NCBI GenBank assembly: GCA_017546605.1
Contig: JAFYSH010000023.1
Location: forward strand, 1 to 33,958
DNA length: 33,958 nt
Direction of reading: 5' to 3'
Origin: Bacteroidales bacterium
GTDB taxonomy: Bacteria; Bacteroidota; Bacteroidia; Bacteroidales; UBA932
Shown: positions 8,295 through 17,565 of the stretch, piece by piece
Numbering within the stretch: position 1 is the stretch's first letter
How the letters are laid out: every line of letters starts with the position of its first letter
Translations under genes and position numbers: made by a program
The notes under the pieces: generated by a model
Seen by the model: the letters and a program-made list of their open reading frames with translations, nothing else
Told to the model about the DNA's origin: nothing
Database searches by the model: none

Positions 8295-10190
8295 CTAAAA
8301 GCTTCCAATGTCGTACAATCCGAAATTGGGATCCGGTTCAGGTTGCCATGCCCGGATATGAATGATCGGTTGGCGATAGTTGTTTACATCCACCATCAGG
8401 AACAAGTAACCCGTATCCCCATAGTTTGATGAATAATAGTCTTGTTTGACTTGAATACAATACAAGTTGTTGTTATTTCCCCGGTTGGTCTTGTTCAGTT
8501 CGATGTTGGAGAATTTCAAGTTGATGTATTGCTTGGTATCAAAACTGTGTTTGAGTTTGCTGATGTATTGAGTTTTCGTATAACGGTTGTACTCGTAATC
8601 ATTTTCATTCATCCGAATGGCATTCTCAATATTGGCCCGCTGAACCTTGCGACCAGTGATGATGATGGCATCATCTGAGAAAATGGATTCCAAGTAATCC
8701 AAACGTTCCAACGCAAAAGCCGTCTTATAGTTTTCCAGAAACTCGATGAGCACCATCTTGGCTCCATCGGTCCATTTTGTTTTGCTGACAATATCTTGAA
8801 CAGTTGTGCTTTCCAATCCAAATGTCAAGCTGGAAATGCGTCCGTCTTCTTCAAAAACAAAGACCACGTCTTCCACAAAGCGTTTGTCACTGGTGGGGAA
8901 TGAGAACCGCATCGGAATGCTGCGACAGAAAACGCGACCATCAAAATTGATGATGTTCAACGAGGGCCGATCAATGATCTTCGCATTTCCATACTTCAGC
9001 AGTCGGGTATAGATATCAAAACCTTCGTCGGTAAACAACGAGCGAACGGACTCATATTCTTTGCTTTCTACGGCTTTCAGAATCTTTTCTATAGCATTTT
9101 GATAAGGTGATGCATCCGCAACTTGCGAAAATTCATAGGTATTTTCCGTCGGAACAATGTTGGGCAAAGTCCGGATCGGTGTTGATTCAACTGCTTGGGC
9201 AGCACCCGTCCGATTGCTTCTGCGACTAGATGCCACTTCTGACTTCTTTACTTCCTCCAAGCGGACCCCATTGATGTAGGAAGCCTTGTAATCTTTGGTT
9301 GAAAGCAAACCGGCAATTCCTTCTAGGTCTGCATCCACGTGCACCTCATTGTCGTAGGCATATTCCACCTTGATATTAACGGACTTCACTGCACTGTTGG
9401 CCCGCAACTCCAAAATTCCCAAACCATCCTTCGCAGAGGTAATCATACTCCAATCAAAACCATCCCAATAAGTATAATCCAACGAGGTTACCGGTTGTTG
9501 GTCGTAAGTAACCGCCAGACGGGCCATGGTTTGTTCCGAGTCGGAGAAACCATTGAACGAGAAAGACAATTTGCCAAGGATTTCTGTGATCTTGTTCGGA
9601 ATCCAAACAACCGCGAGAACCTCTTCATTATTGGCATTTCTGTAGGTCATTTCGGCCGGATAAAGCAAAGTCCGGGTCAACAATTGAGCCCAATAATAGT
9701 GCTTCAACGCTGCATCAATCTTGCGTTCCGACTCTGCACGTTCCGCCACAGACAACATTTCCCGAATTTTATCTTTGCGCAATTCAAAAATCTTCATCAC
9801 CTCGGAAGTCTCGATATAACGCATGATACGATACTCCTTCGGTCCATTTTTCAGGATCAACTGTTTACATTGGGTCAGCGTCGTGGTCGAATAAGTTTCC
9901 ACGATCGACTCCATGTTCACATCCAAGTTGTATTTGCTGTTAACAGCCTCGTAATTGCTCCGGAACACATCCGAAGAAGCAATGTGTACAAAAATCTGCT
10001 CCGAAATTTGGGCCAGAGCTTCATCGTTCGCTGCTTTTCTGGATTTACCACTTCCTTCCGCATAGATATACCGGCCAGAATTCACGATTTCATCGTAGGA
10101 TTCACCTTGGCCAAATACAAGTCCATTTCCAAAAAGAAAAAAAGACAAGAACAGCCACACGAGTGACTGCACTTTATATTGAATGCGCAT
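8295..10190 (-). CDS. exported LPP20-like protein with C-terminal NTF2-like regions
   Basis: This 631-residue protein has a signal peptide ending near VFGQ (about residue 28). Residues about 35-140 (IYAEGSGKSRKAANDEALAQ onward) resemble the LPP20/FlgT-like fold, in which an alpha helix of conserved Ala residues follows a beta strand. A helical segment (about 140-175) and a beta-rich middle follow. Two stretches, about 365-470 (KAVESKEYESVRSLFTDEGF) and 485-625 (ALERLDYLESIFSDDAII), look like NTF2/SnoaL-type folds. It heads the operon with the PEGA protein and the lipoprotein, behind a TATATTTG -7 box. The domain calls are by eye and the function is unknown. Confidence 0.7.
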   Translation of the reverse strand: MRIQYKVQSLVWLFLSFFLFGNGLVFGQGESYDEIVNSGRYIYAEGSGKSRKAANDEALAQISEQIFVHIASSDVFRSNYEAVNSKYNLDVNMESIVETYSTTTLTQCKQLILKNGPKEYRIMRYIETSEVMKIFELRKDKIREMLSVAERAESERKIDAALKHYYWAQLLTRTLLYPAEMTYRNANNEEVLAVVWIPNKITEILGKLSFSFNGFSDSEQTMARLAVTYDQQPVTSLDYTYWDGFDWSMITSAKDGLGILELRANSAVKSVNIKVEYAYDNEVHVDADLEGIAGLLSTKDYKASYINGVRLEEVKKSEVASSRRSNRTGAAQAVESTPIRTLPNIVPTENTYEFSQVADASPYQNAIEKILKAVESKEYESVRSLFTDEGFDIYTRLLKYGNAKIIDRPSLNIINFDGRVFCRSIPMRFSFPTSDKRFVEDVVFVFEEDGRISSLTFGLESTTVQDIVSKTKWTDGAKMVLIEFLENYKTAFALERLDYLESIFSDDAIIITGRKVQRANIENAIRMNENDYEYNRYTKTQYISKLKHSFDTKQYINLKFSNIELNKTNRGNNNNLYCIQVKQDYYSSNYGDTGYLFLMVDVNNYRQPIIHIRAWQPEPDPNFGLYDIGSF

Positions 10191-10217
10191 AAGACAGTTT
10201 TAGTTAAGGTTATTCGG

Positions 10218-10225
10218 CAAATATA
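10218..10225 (-). promoter_or_regulatory. -7 box of the LPP20/PEGA operon
   Basis: The minus strand reads TATATTTG (TAnnTTTG consensus) 27 bp upstream of the ATG at 10190. No clear -33 TTTG is seen at the expected distance. Confidence 0.5.
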
Positions 10226-10279
10226 CTACAATTCAATCAAATCACATAAAAAAATGGTCCAATTATCAGACAGAAAGGC

Positions 10280-10287
10280 TATCTTTG
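10280..10287 (+). promoter_or_regulatory. -7 box of the M20 dipeptidase operon
   Basis: TATCTTTG lies 28 bp before the ATG at 10316. The -33 region is weak. Confidence 0.55.
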
Positions 10288-10315
10288 TACGACACAAACA
10301 AAAATCACAAAAATT

Positions 10316-11677
10316 ATGATAACTATTAATGAATACCTCGAACAGAACAAAGAACGCTTCTTGAACGAACTGTTTGAACTGATTCGAATTCCATCCATTT
10401 CATCCCAATCCGAACACAAAGCCGACATGTATCGTTGCGCTGAAAAATGGGTAGAACTGATGTTAGCTGCCGGTGTAGATCGCGCACAAGTATATGAAAC
10501 AGACGGACACCCAGTTGCCTATGGTGAAAAAATCCTGGATCCTTCCTTGAAAACCGTTTTGATCTACGGTCACATGGATGTCATGCCGGTTGATCCGATT
10601 GAATTATGGAACAGCAACCCGTTCGAACCCGAAATTCGGGATGGAAAAATCTGGGCTCGTGGTGCAGATGACGACAAAGGACAAGCCTTCATGCACGCCA
10701 AAGCATTTGAATACCTGGTAAAGACCAACCAACTCAAATGCAACGTCAAATTCATGATCGAGGGCGAAGAAGAAATTGGATCCCCTAACCTTCCGAAATT
10801 CTGCCAAGAGCATAAAGATATGCTGCAAGCTGACATCATTCTGGTATCCGACACCAGCATGATTGCACCCGATATCCCGTCTATCACAACCGGTCTGCGT
10901 GGTCTTTCTTACTGGCAGGTGGAAGTTACTGGCCCGAATGCCGACCTGCACTCCGGTCTGTTTGGCGGTGCCGTTGCCAACCCCATCAACATCCTTGCAA
11001 AGATGATCGCTGACGTTCTGGATGAAAACAACCACATTACCATCCCTGGCTTCTACGATGATGTATTGGAAGTAAGCGCAGAAGAACGCGCCAAGATGGC
11101 AGAAGCCCCCTTTGATTTGGATGCCTACAAAAAATCATTGGACATTGCCAAGGAATGGGGTGAAGCCGGATTCAGCACCAACGAGCGCACCGGTATCCGT
11201 CCGACTTTTGACATTTGCGGTATTTGGGGAGGATACACTGGCGAAGGCGCCAAGACCGTTCTCCCGTCCAAAGCCTACGCAAAAATCAGTTGTCGTCTGG
11301 TTCCCAACCAACAACACGAAAAGATTGGCCAACTCTTCCAAAGCTACTTTGAAGCACAAGCTCCGGAGTGCGTAAAAGTAAAAGTTGACTACTTGCACGG
11401 TGGCCCCTCTTACGTATGTCCGATTACCTTGAGCGCTTACAAGGCCGCTGAAAAAGCCTACTTTGACACCTACGGCCGTATGCCCGTTCCGGTCCGTTCC
11501 GGTGGAAGTATTCCCATCATTGCAGCCTTTGAAGAAATCCTGGGCATCAAGTCCATCCTGATGGGATTTGGCTTGGGATCGGATGCCATCCACTCCCCCA
11601 ACGAAAACTATCCGTTGGAACAATTCTTCAATGGAATTCGCACTATTCCTTCTTTCTACAAGTATTTCTGCGAATAA
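10316..11677 (+). CDS. M20-family metallo-dipeptidase
   Basis: This 453-residue cytosolic peptidase belongs to the M20 (PepV/CNDP-like) group, which cleaves dipeptides using two zinc or similar ions. Metal-site motifs are in place: YGHMDVMPVDP (His86, Asp88), ARGADDDKGQ (Asp119) with the bridging position, EGEEEIGS (catalytic and metal Glu near 151-153), and the final His in DAIHSPNE. A lid/dimerisation domain sits between about 190 and 310 (LHSGLFGG). There is no signal peptide. It is followed after 18 bp by an unknown gene on the same strand. The exact substrate cannot be told from sequence. Confidence 0.92.
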   Translation: MITINEYLEQNKERFLNELFELIRIPSISSQSEHKADMYRCAEKWVELMLAAGVDRAQVYETDGHPVAYGEKILDPSLKTVLIYGHMDVMPVDPIELWNSNPFEPEIRDGKIWARGADDDKGQAFMHAKAFEYLVKTNQLKCNVKFMIEGEEEIGSPNLPKFCQEHKDMLQADIILVSDTSMIAPDIPSITTGLRGLSYWQVEVTGPNADLHSGLFGGAVANPINILAKMIADVLDENNHITIPGFYDDVLEVSAEERAKMAEAPFDLDAYKKSLDIAKEWGEAGFSTNERTGIRPTFDICGIWGGYTGEGAKTVLPSKAYAKISCRLVPNQQHEKIGQLFQSYFEAQAPECVKVKVDYLHGGPSYVCPITLSAYKAAEKAYFDTYGRMPVPVRSGGSIPIIAAFEEILGIKSILMGFGLGSDAIHSPNENYPLEQFFNGIRTIPSFYKYFCE

Positions 11678-11695
11678 CCCCTAGAAGAAGAGCGA

Positions 11696-12250
11696 ATGGA
11701 CCGCACCGCTTACTACCAGAATTTTGGACAACAACTGCTGGAAGACCTGCTCCGCCGCTGCACGGAGCAGGAACTTCAGGCAGGTACTCTTTTGGAAACC
11801 GAAGACTTGAACCTCAAGTGGGACGATATGGCCCGCGATTACCTTCGAGATGCAATTGAACAATTGCAAGAGTATCCCGAAGCTGCCATCGCTTTTGCCG
11901 GTTTCATTGGCCTGGCATTGGCTCAAGGCTGGGACGAGAACTGGGAAGGCACCCAAAACCTACGCTACTGCGACCTGCTGAGCGAGCGGGGTTTTGACGA
12001 CTTGGACGAACAAGTGCTACAACGATGGCTGGGTTTATCGTTGGACTCAGAAGCCGCCAAGCGTTACAACAAAGCCTTGCTGACTTGCGCACAAACCGCC
12101 ATTGATCGGATTCGTAATGAACAGATCGAGCCTCAATGCGTGGATGCCTTTTACATTTTTGCCGAAGCCGTCCGCACCCTATTCCGTATTGGAGCCTCCA
12201 TCCGGCTCTTTGATTTGGGATACCGTTTTGAAAAGGTTTCAAACGAATAA
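11696..12250 (+). CDS. uncharacterised acidic helical protein
   Basis: A 184-residue soluble, mostly helical protein with no signal peptide and no domain I recognise. It has conserved-looking stretches such as YPEAAIAFAGFIGLALAQGWD and the C-terminal FAEAVRTLFRIGASIRLFDLGY. It is rich in Leu, Glu, Asp and Trp. It starts 18 bp after the dipeptidase and ends at a strong terminator, so it forms the second gene of a two-gene operon. Codon use looks like its neighbours, so it is a real gene and probably conserved in Bacteroidales. No function is proposed. Confidence 0.75.
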   Translation: MDRTAYYQNFGQQLLEDLLRRCTEQELQAGTLLETEDLNLKWDDMARDYLRDAIEQLQEYPEAAIAFAGFIGLALAQGWDENWEGTQNLRYCDLLSERGFDDLDEQVLQRWLGLSLDSEAAKRYNKALLTCAQTAIDRIRNEQIEPQCVDAFYIFAEAVRTLFRIGASIRLFDLGYRFEKVSNE

Positions 12251-12255
12251 AAGAA

Positions 12256-12285
12256 GAGGGCGACCCTTCTGGGTTGCCCTCTTTT
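12256..12285 (+). terminator. Rho-independent terminator after the dipeptidase operon
   Basis: An 11-bp GC-rich stem (GAGGGCGACCC, 12256-12266, with GGGTTGCCCTC, 12271-12281; one G-T pair) with a TTCT loop is followed by TTTT. It begins 6 bp after the stop. Confidence 0.9.
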
Positions 12286-12286
12286 A

Positions 12287-12309
12287 AAAATCGCTCAGAA
12301 CGCGATTTT
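12287..12309 (-). terminator. possible terminator of topB
   Basis: A perfect 8-bp inverted repeat AAAATCGC/GCGATTTT with a 7-nt loop lies next to the previous hairpin. On the minus strand it runs into TTTTT. It is 85 bp downstream of the topB stop, so it may serve the convergent gene. Confidence 0.45.
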
Positions 12310-12393
12310 AAAAATAATCAGACTTAGAATAAAGAATACAGTGTAAAAATAGTACAAATTTTTAACATTTTACTATTTATTAGAAAAATTTAA

Positions 12394-14322
12394 TCATTTT
12401 TCTATTTTTTGACGAATCGCAGCATCCGTCGCATCCGCCGAACAGTCTCGATAACTAAGACGGAATGAACATCCCACTTTGTACTCAGAACAACCATACG
12501 CAGTCTTTCCCCGCAATAATTTACCCTTTCCACAGCTTGGACAAGTCACCCCTGTAGTTCGATGCACATTTCGAACGAGTTCTTTGACCATGGTTTTCAG
12601 TTCTTCCAAAAACACCTGCGCTTCGTATTGACCTTTTTCAATCATCCTCAACTTCCGCTCCCATTGTCCGGTCAGTTCTGCACTTTTCAACAACTCCTCC
12701 TGAATGGTAGCAATCAATTCCACGCCCGTGGGTGTCGGATATAGATTTTTGCGTTCCTTGCGTATGTAATTCCGTTTGAACAACGTTTCGATGATGGCTG
12801 CACGGGTCGAGGGACGGCCAATTCCATTTTCTTTCAATGCTTCCCGCAAAGCTTCATCTTCCACTCCCTTACCAGCGGTCTCCATCGCGCGCAGCAAAGT
12901 CGCTTCCGTATAGGGCTTTGGAGGTGTCGTCCAGGTCTCTTTCAAGACCGGCTCGTGCGGCCCCGATTCTCCCACCACAAAGGACGGCAATACACGTTCT
13001 TCTTCATCTCCTGTTTCCTCGGTATCCTTAGGAGTTTCTTGAAAGACTACGCGCCAACCCGGATCCACAATTTCCTTACCGGTCACTTTGAAGTCCACCG
13101 TTTCTACCCGACCCAACACCGTGGTTTTGGACACCTCACAATCGGGATAGAATGCCGCAATAAAATGCCGCGTAACCAGGTCGTACACCTTCATTTCAAA
13201 CTCTGAAAGGCCACTGGCACCCACCCCGGTAGGAATGATTGCATGGTGATCGGTCACCTTTGCATTATCAAACACTTTCTTGGATTTGGGCAACTTTTTT
13301 CCAAGCAACACCCCTGTCAGCGCCGCATACTGCGTAAGTCCTGCCAGGATACCCGGAATTTTGGGATACAAATCATCACTTAAAAATGTCGTATCCACCC
13401 GTGGATAAGTTGTCAATTTACGCTCATACAAGGTCTGGATGTATTTCAACGTCTCTTCAGCCGAGAATCCAAATTTCTTATTGCACTCCACCTGCAACGA
13501 GGTCAAGTCAAAAAGTTTCGGTGCACTCTCTTTGCCCTTCTTTTTGGAAACATCCGTCACCTGAAAGTCTGCATCCTGTACCTTTTTCAAGAAATCCTCC
13601 CCTTCTTCCTTACGCGTAAATTTCCCCTTGACAGAAGCAAACAACACACCCCGATACCGGGTCTTCAACTCCCAATAAGGTTCGGGTTTGAACTGGTCAA
13701 TTTCCTGCTGACGACGAACGATCAAGGCCAACGTAGGGGTTTGCACACGACCAATGGACAAAACCTGTTTTTGTTGAGCGTACCGAATGGTGTACAAACG
13801 GGTAGCATTCATTCCTAACAACCAGTCGCCAATCGCACGGGAAAGACCTGCTTCATATAGGTGATCGAACTCTTGCTGCTGGCGCAATGCCGAAAAACCT
13901 TCCCGTATGGATTCCTCCGTTAACGAAGATATCCAAAGCCGGTAAACGGGACATTTGACCCCCGCCTTTTGCATCACCCAACGCTGGATCAGCTCACCCT
14001 CCTGGCCAGCATCCCCGCAATTGATCAAAGCCTCTGCGGATTGTAAAAGTTGTTGAATGACTTCAAATTGTTGCTGATAAGTCGTATTACCGGGAATGAG
14101 TTTAATCCCAAACCGGGGCGGAATCATCGGAAGCACACCTAAATTCCATGACTTCCAGTCTGGAGTATAGTCGTGCGGTTCTTTCAGGGTACACAAATGC
14201 CCGAAGGTCCAGGTAACCTGGTACCCGTTTCCTTCGTAATACCCATTACACTTGCGGTTGGCTCCCAAAACAGAAGCAATCTCCCGCGCAACACTTGGCT
14301 TTTCCGCAATACAAACTTTCAT
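12394..14322 (-). CDS. topB: DNA topoisomerase III (type IA)
   Basis: The start is set at the ATG at 14322, giving 642 residues beginning MKVCIAEKPSVAREIASVLG, the TOPRIM start with Glu7. Longer in-frame extensions run into the divergent murF-alr gene and have no family support. The second TOPRIM motif reads NCGDAGQEGELIQ (Asp104, Gly106, Glu108). The active-site Tyr306 lies in TTYPRVDTTFL. A C-terminal zinc ribbon (CPSCGKG...GCSEYKVGC) begins near residue 600. Type IA enzymes relax and decatenate single-strand-containing DNA. The DxG and YPRVD variants look like a Bacteroidetes TopB subtype. It diverges from murF-alr with its own TAAATTTG -7 box. Confidence 0.93.
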   Translation of the reverse strand: MKVCIAEKPSVAREIASVLGANRKCNGYYEGNGYQVTWTFGHLCTLKEPHDYTPDWKSWNLGVLPMIPPRFGIKLIPGNTTYQQQFEVIQQLLQSAEALINCGDAGQEGELIQRWVMQKAGVKCPVYRLWISSLTEESIREGFSALRQQQEFDHLYEAGLSRAIGDWLLGMNATRLYTIRYAQQKQVLSIGRVQTPTLALIVRRQQEIDQFKPEPYWELKTRYRGVLFASVKGKFTRKEEGEDFLKKVQDADFQVTDVSKKKGKESAPKLFDLTSLQVECNKKFGFSAEETLKYIQTLYERKLTTYPRVDTTFLSDDLYPKIPGILAGLTQYAALTGVLLGKKLPKSKKVFDNAKVTDHHAIIPTGVGASGLSEFEMKVYDLVTRHFIAAFYPDCEVSKTTVLGRVETVDFKVTGKEIVDPGWRVVFQETPKDTEETGDEEERVLPSFVVGESGPHEPVLKETWTTPPKPYTEATLLRAMETAGKGVEDEALREALKENGIGRPSTRAAIIETLFKRNYIRKERKNLYPTPTGVELIATIQEELLKSAELTGQWERKLRMIEKGQYEAQVFLEELKTMVKELVRNVHRTTGVTCPSCGKGKLLRGKTAYGCSEYKVGCSFRLSYRDCSADATDAAIRQKIEK

Positions 14323-14355
14323 TCCCAAACAGCTGGTTGATTCTACTTGAAACGA

Positions 14356-14384
14356 CAAATTTAGGCAAAAAAATAGTAGATTTG
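14356..14384. promoter_or_regulatory. divergent -7 boxes of topB (minus) and murF-alr (plus)
   Basis: TAAATTTG on the minus strand (14356-14363) lies 33 bp before topB. TAGATTTG on the plus strand (14377-14384) lies 32 bp before murF-alr. Neither has a clear -33 TTTG. Confidence 0.5.
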
Positions 14385-14416
14385 CACACTGGATACACGA
14401 ATAAGGAAAAACGATC

Positions 14417-16948
14417 ATGATCACGATTTCCCAGTTTGCACAATGGATGAATGCAACCGTCATCGGCACACCTACTACCGAGACGATGGGGGCTCCACTC
14501 CACCTGCTGACCGATAGCCGCCGCCTTTCTTTTCCGGAGCAATCGGTATTTTTTGCCATTCAAACCCGAACAAACGACGGACATCGTTACCTGCACGAAC
14601 TATACAACTTGCGTGTCCGTTTTTTTGTCATCAGTTCCCTGCCAGAAGCAGCTTCCGAACGATTTCCGGAAGCCATTTTCTTTCAGGTGACAGATACCTT
14701 GAAAGCCTTGCAACAAGTAGCAGGCCAGCACCGCAGACAACACCATCTCCCGGTAGTCGGAATTACGGGCAGCAATGGAAAAACTACCACCAAGGAGTTT
14801 CTTTATCAATTGCTGCAACCCGATCTACACATTACCCGTTCCCCCCGCAGCTACAACTCCCAATTGGGCGTTCCGCTCTCTGTTTGGCAAATGGGTTCCG
14901 AACACGAGTTGGCCCTCATTGAAGCAGGTATCTCGCAACCGGGAGAAATGCAAGCCATAACAGAAATTATCCAACCGGACTATGGTGTCTTTACGGGTCT
15001 GGGAAGTGCACACCAGGAGCATTTCAGCAGCCTAAGCCAAAAAGCAGCCGAAAAATTGCAACTATTCACCAACTGCCGCTTTCTGGTGATCAATCAAGAT
15101 GACCCGCTCGTGCGCCAAGCCCTGCAGCAGGCCGGACTCTCCAAGATCGCTTTTTCCTGGAGCCGCAACAATCCCAACGCCCCCGTTTACCTACAACGAG
15201 CAACGATTCTTTCGGCTGAATCTCCGGAACAGGCCCAAACCGAACTACGCCTGTGCTTGCACCAGCAAGCAAACATCACCCTACACATTCCCTTTTCCGA
15301 TGCAGCATCCATTGAAAACATCCTACATGCCATCACCCTGTGGATCTGTTTAAAAGAAGATGGCAAACTGGGCAACCCGCAGGAAAGTACCGTCTCATTT
15401 TTACAAGATCGCTTGGATCGCTTTGAACGTTTGGAAGCCGTTGCCATGCGAATGGAAGTCAAGCAGGGTAAAAACAACTGCTTGATTATCAACGACACGT
15501 ATAACTCCGACTTGCAATCGCTGGCCTTGGCCATGGATTTTCAGCAAAGCCGAAAAAAAGCCAAACCCCTGCAATCTACCCTGATTCTCTCAGACATCCT
15601 GCAAACAGGCATCCCTGAGCAACAGCTATACCAACAAGTCGCCTCCCTGGCCCAATCAAAAGGCATCCAGCGCGTAATCGGAATCGGCGCAGCTTTGACC
15701 CGTCAAAAGCACTGTTTCCCGATGCCCATCAGTTGTTTTCCGGACACGCCCACCTTCTTGCACGCGGCTGAAATCCAGAACTTCCAAAACGAGCTCATCC
15801 TGGTCAAAGGTTCCCGCGACTTCCATTTCGAAGAAATCACCAAACGGTTGGAAAAGAAAATCCACGAAACGATTCTGGAAGTTAACTTGGATGCTCTGAT
15901 CCACAATTTCAACTACTACCGTTCCCAACTCAAACCCAGCACCAAGATGATCTGTATGGTCAAAGCCTACGGCTACGGTGCCGGCTCCTACGAACTGGCC
16001 AAAACCCTACAAGATCACCGCTGTGACTATTTGGCGGTAGCCGTTGCTGATGAAGGTGTGGAGTTGCGCAAAGAGGGCATCACGTTGCCCATCATCGTAA
16101 TGAATCCTGAGTTCAACAGCTTTGACACCCTCTTTGAGTACCGTTTGGAGCCCGAAATATACAGTTTTCGATTGCTCCAAGGCTTGATGGAGGCGGCCCG
16201 TGAACGAGGCATCCGACAATATCCCATACACCTGAAATTTGACACCGGCATGCACCGGCTCGGTTTTCAACCCAATGATACCCACCGCCTGTTGGCTTTA
16301 CTGGATGATACAGTACAGGTCGTATCCGCCTTCTCACATTTGGCAGGTAGCGACTCCAGCGAATTTGACACCTTCACCGCTCAGCAGATCCAACGCTTCC
16401 GCAGTGCAGCACAAGCCTTGGAAGACGGCTTAGGACACCCCATTTTAAAACACATCCTTAACTCTGGCGGCATTGAACGCTGGAATGAATACCAATTGGA
16501 TATGGTACGCCTTGGTATTGGCCTATACGGTGTCAGCGCATCCGGATCAGCAAAACTACGCAATGTTTCTACCTTAAAAACCACGATCTTACAAATACAA
16601 CAGGTGCCGGCAGGAGATACTGTTGGGTACAGCCGGAAGACTCGTCTGGAACGGAACTCCCGCATTGCGATCCTGCCCATTGGTTATGCCGATGGCCTGG
16701 ACCGGCACTTGGGAAACAACCGAGGAGAAGTCTGGATCAATGGCCAATATTGTCCAATTGTTGGCAACATTTGCATGGATGCCTGCATGGTGGATGTCAC
16801 CGATACCCAAGCCCACGAAGGCGACACCGTCCTCCTGTTTGGAGACGATCTTCCGGTCAGCCGATTGGCCGAACAACTTGGAACCATTCCCTACGAGATC
16901 CTCACCTCGGTATCTCCTCGGGTTAAGCGTATATATTACCAAGAATAG
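14417..16948 (+). CDS. bifunctional MurF ligase / alanine racemase
   Basis: This 843-residue fusion has MurF in about residues 1-470, with the ATP P-loop GITGSNGKTTTKEF at 115-128 and the substrate region SYNSQLGVPLSVW. The alanine racemase follows in about 475-843, with the PLP lysine Lys516 in MVKAYGYG and catalytic Tyr738 in TVGYSRK. MurF adds D-Ala-D-Ala to UDP-MurNAc-tripeptide; the racemase supplies D-Ala. The fusion therefore couples production and use of D-alanine in cell-wall synthesis. This arrangement is known in Bacteroidetes. All key motifs are intact. It heads a packed plus-strand run with the YrdC-like gene 8 bp downstream. Confidence 0.95.
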   Translation: MITISQFAQWMNATVIGTPTTETMGAPLHLLTDSRRLSFPEQSVFFAIQTRTNDGHRYLHELYNLRVRFFVISSLPEAASERFPEAIFFQVTDTLKALQQVAGQHRRQHHLPVVGITGSNGKTTTKEFLYQLLQPDLHITRSPRSYNSQLGVPLSVWQMGSEHELALIEAGISQPGEMQAITEIIQPDYGVFTGLGSAHQEHFSSLSQKAAEKLQLFTNCRFLVINQDDPLVRQALQQAGLSKIAFSWSRNNPNAPVYLQRATILSAESPEQAQTELRLCLHQQANITLHIPFSDAASIENILHAITLWICLKEDGKLGNPQESTVSFLQDRLDRFERLEAVAMRMEVKQGKNNCLIINDTYNSDLQSLALAMDFQQSRKKAKPLQSTLILSDILQTGIPEQQLYQQVASLAQSKGIQRVIGIGAALTRQKHCFPMPISCFPDTPTFLHAAEIQNFQNELILVKGSRDFHFEEITKRLEKKIHETILEVNLDALIHNFNYYRSQLKPSTKMICMVKAYGYGAGSYELAKTLQDHRCDYLAVAVADEGVELRKEGITLPIIVMNPEFNSFDTLFEYRLEPEIYSFRLLQGLMEAARERGIRQYPIHLKFDTGMHRLGFQPNDTHRLLALLDDTVQVVSAFSHLAGSDSSEFDTFTAQQIQRFRSAAQALEDGLGHPILKHILNSGGIERWNEYQLDMVRLGIGLYGVSASGSAKLRNVSTLKTTILQIQQVPAGDTVGYSRKTRLERNSRIAILPIGYADGLDRHLGNNRGEVWINGQYCPIVGNICMDACMVDVTDTQAHEGDTVLLFGDDLPVSRLAEQLGTIPYEILTSVSPRVKRIYYQE

Positions 16949-16956
16949 TGTTGCCT

Positions 16957-17565
16957 ATGCTACTAAAAATTCACCCCGACAACCCCAATAGCCGAGAAAT
17001 TGCTCGAGCCGTAACCATCTTACGGGACGGCGGGCTGATCATTTATCCAACGGATACGTTGTATGCCATTGGCTGTGATGCTTTGAACAGCCGAGCGGTT
17101 GAGAAAATCTGCAAACTCAAGGGGGTGGATCCGCACAAAAGCAACCTATCGGTCATCTGTTCCGACCTCTCCAACTTGAGTGAATATGCTCGGGTCAGCA
17201 ACGACGCCTTCAAACTTATGAAAGCCAATCTTCCCGGCCCATTCACCTTCCTGCTTCCAACTAGCAGCCGGCTGCCCAAAATTTACAAAAATCGGAAAGA
17301 AGTCGGCATCCGAGTACCCGACAATAACATCGCTAGGGCCTTGGTCTGCGAATTGGGCAATCCCATTTTGTCGATGTCCCTGTTCGAGGCTGATGACCCG
17401 ACCGACGAAGCATACAAAACCAACCCGGAGCTTATTTACGAAATGTTCGGCCATCAGGTGGAACTGGTAATTGACGGCGGCATCGGCGGAACAGAACCCT
17501 CCACCATTGTCAGCTGCCTCGAAACCCCATTTGAAATCATTCGGGAAGGAAAAGGAGAATTATGA
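16957..17565 (+). CDS. YrdC/Sua5/YciO-family protein (probable threonylcarbamoyl-AMP synthase)
   Basis: The ATG at 16957 gives 202 residues. A GTG at 16948 overlapping the murF-alr stop is a less likely start. The single YrdC domain has GGLIIYPTDTLYAIGCDA near the start, the nucleotide-binding LKGVDPHKSNLSVIC, and PGPFTFLLP. Family members make threonylcarbamoyl-AMP for the t6A37 modification of ANN-decoding tRNAs. Length and motifs also fit the YciO branch, whose role is less settled, so the TsaC function is an inference. It overlaps the next gene by ATGA, a sign of translational coupling. Confidence 0.82.
   Translation: MLLKIHPDNPNSREIARAVTILRDGGLIIYPTDTLYAIGCDALNSRAVEKICKLKGVDPHKSNLSVICSDLSNLSEYARVSNDAFKLMKANLPGPFTFLLPTSSRLPKIYKNRKEVGIRVPDNNIARALVCELGNPILSMSLFEADDPTDEAYKTNPELIYEMFGHQVELVIDGGIGGTEPSTIVSCLETPFEIIREGKGEL

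Noticed and set aside
14323..14559. 79-residue N-terminal extension of TopB
   Set aside because: It runs through the divergent promoters and into murF-alr. Type IA topoisomerases start at the TOPRIM motif, which begins at 14322.
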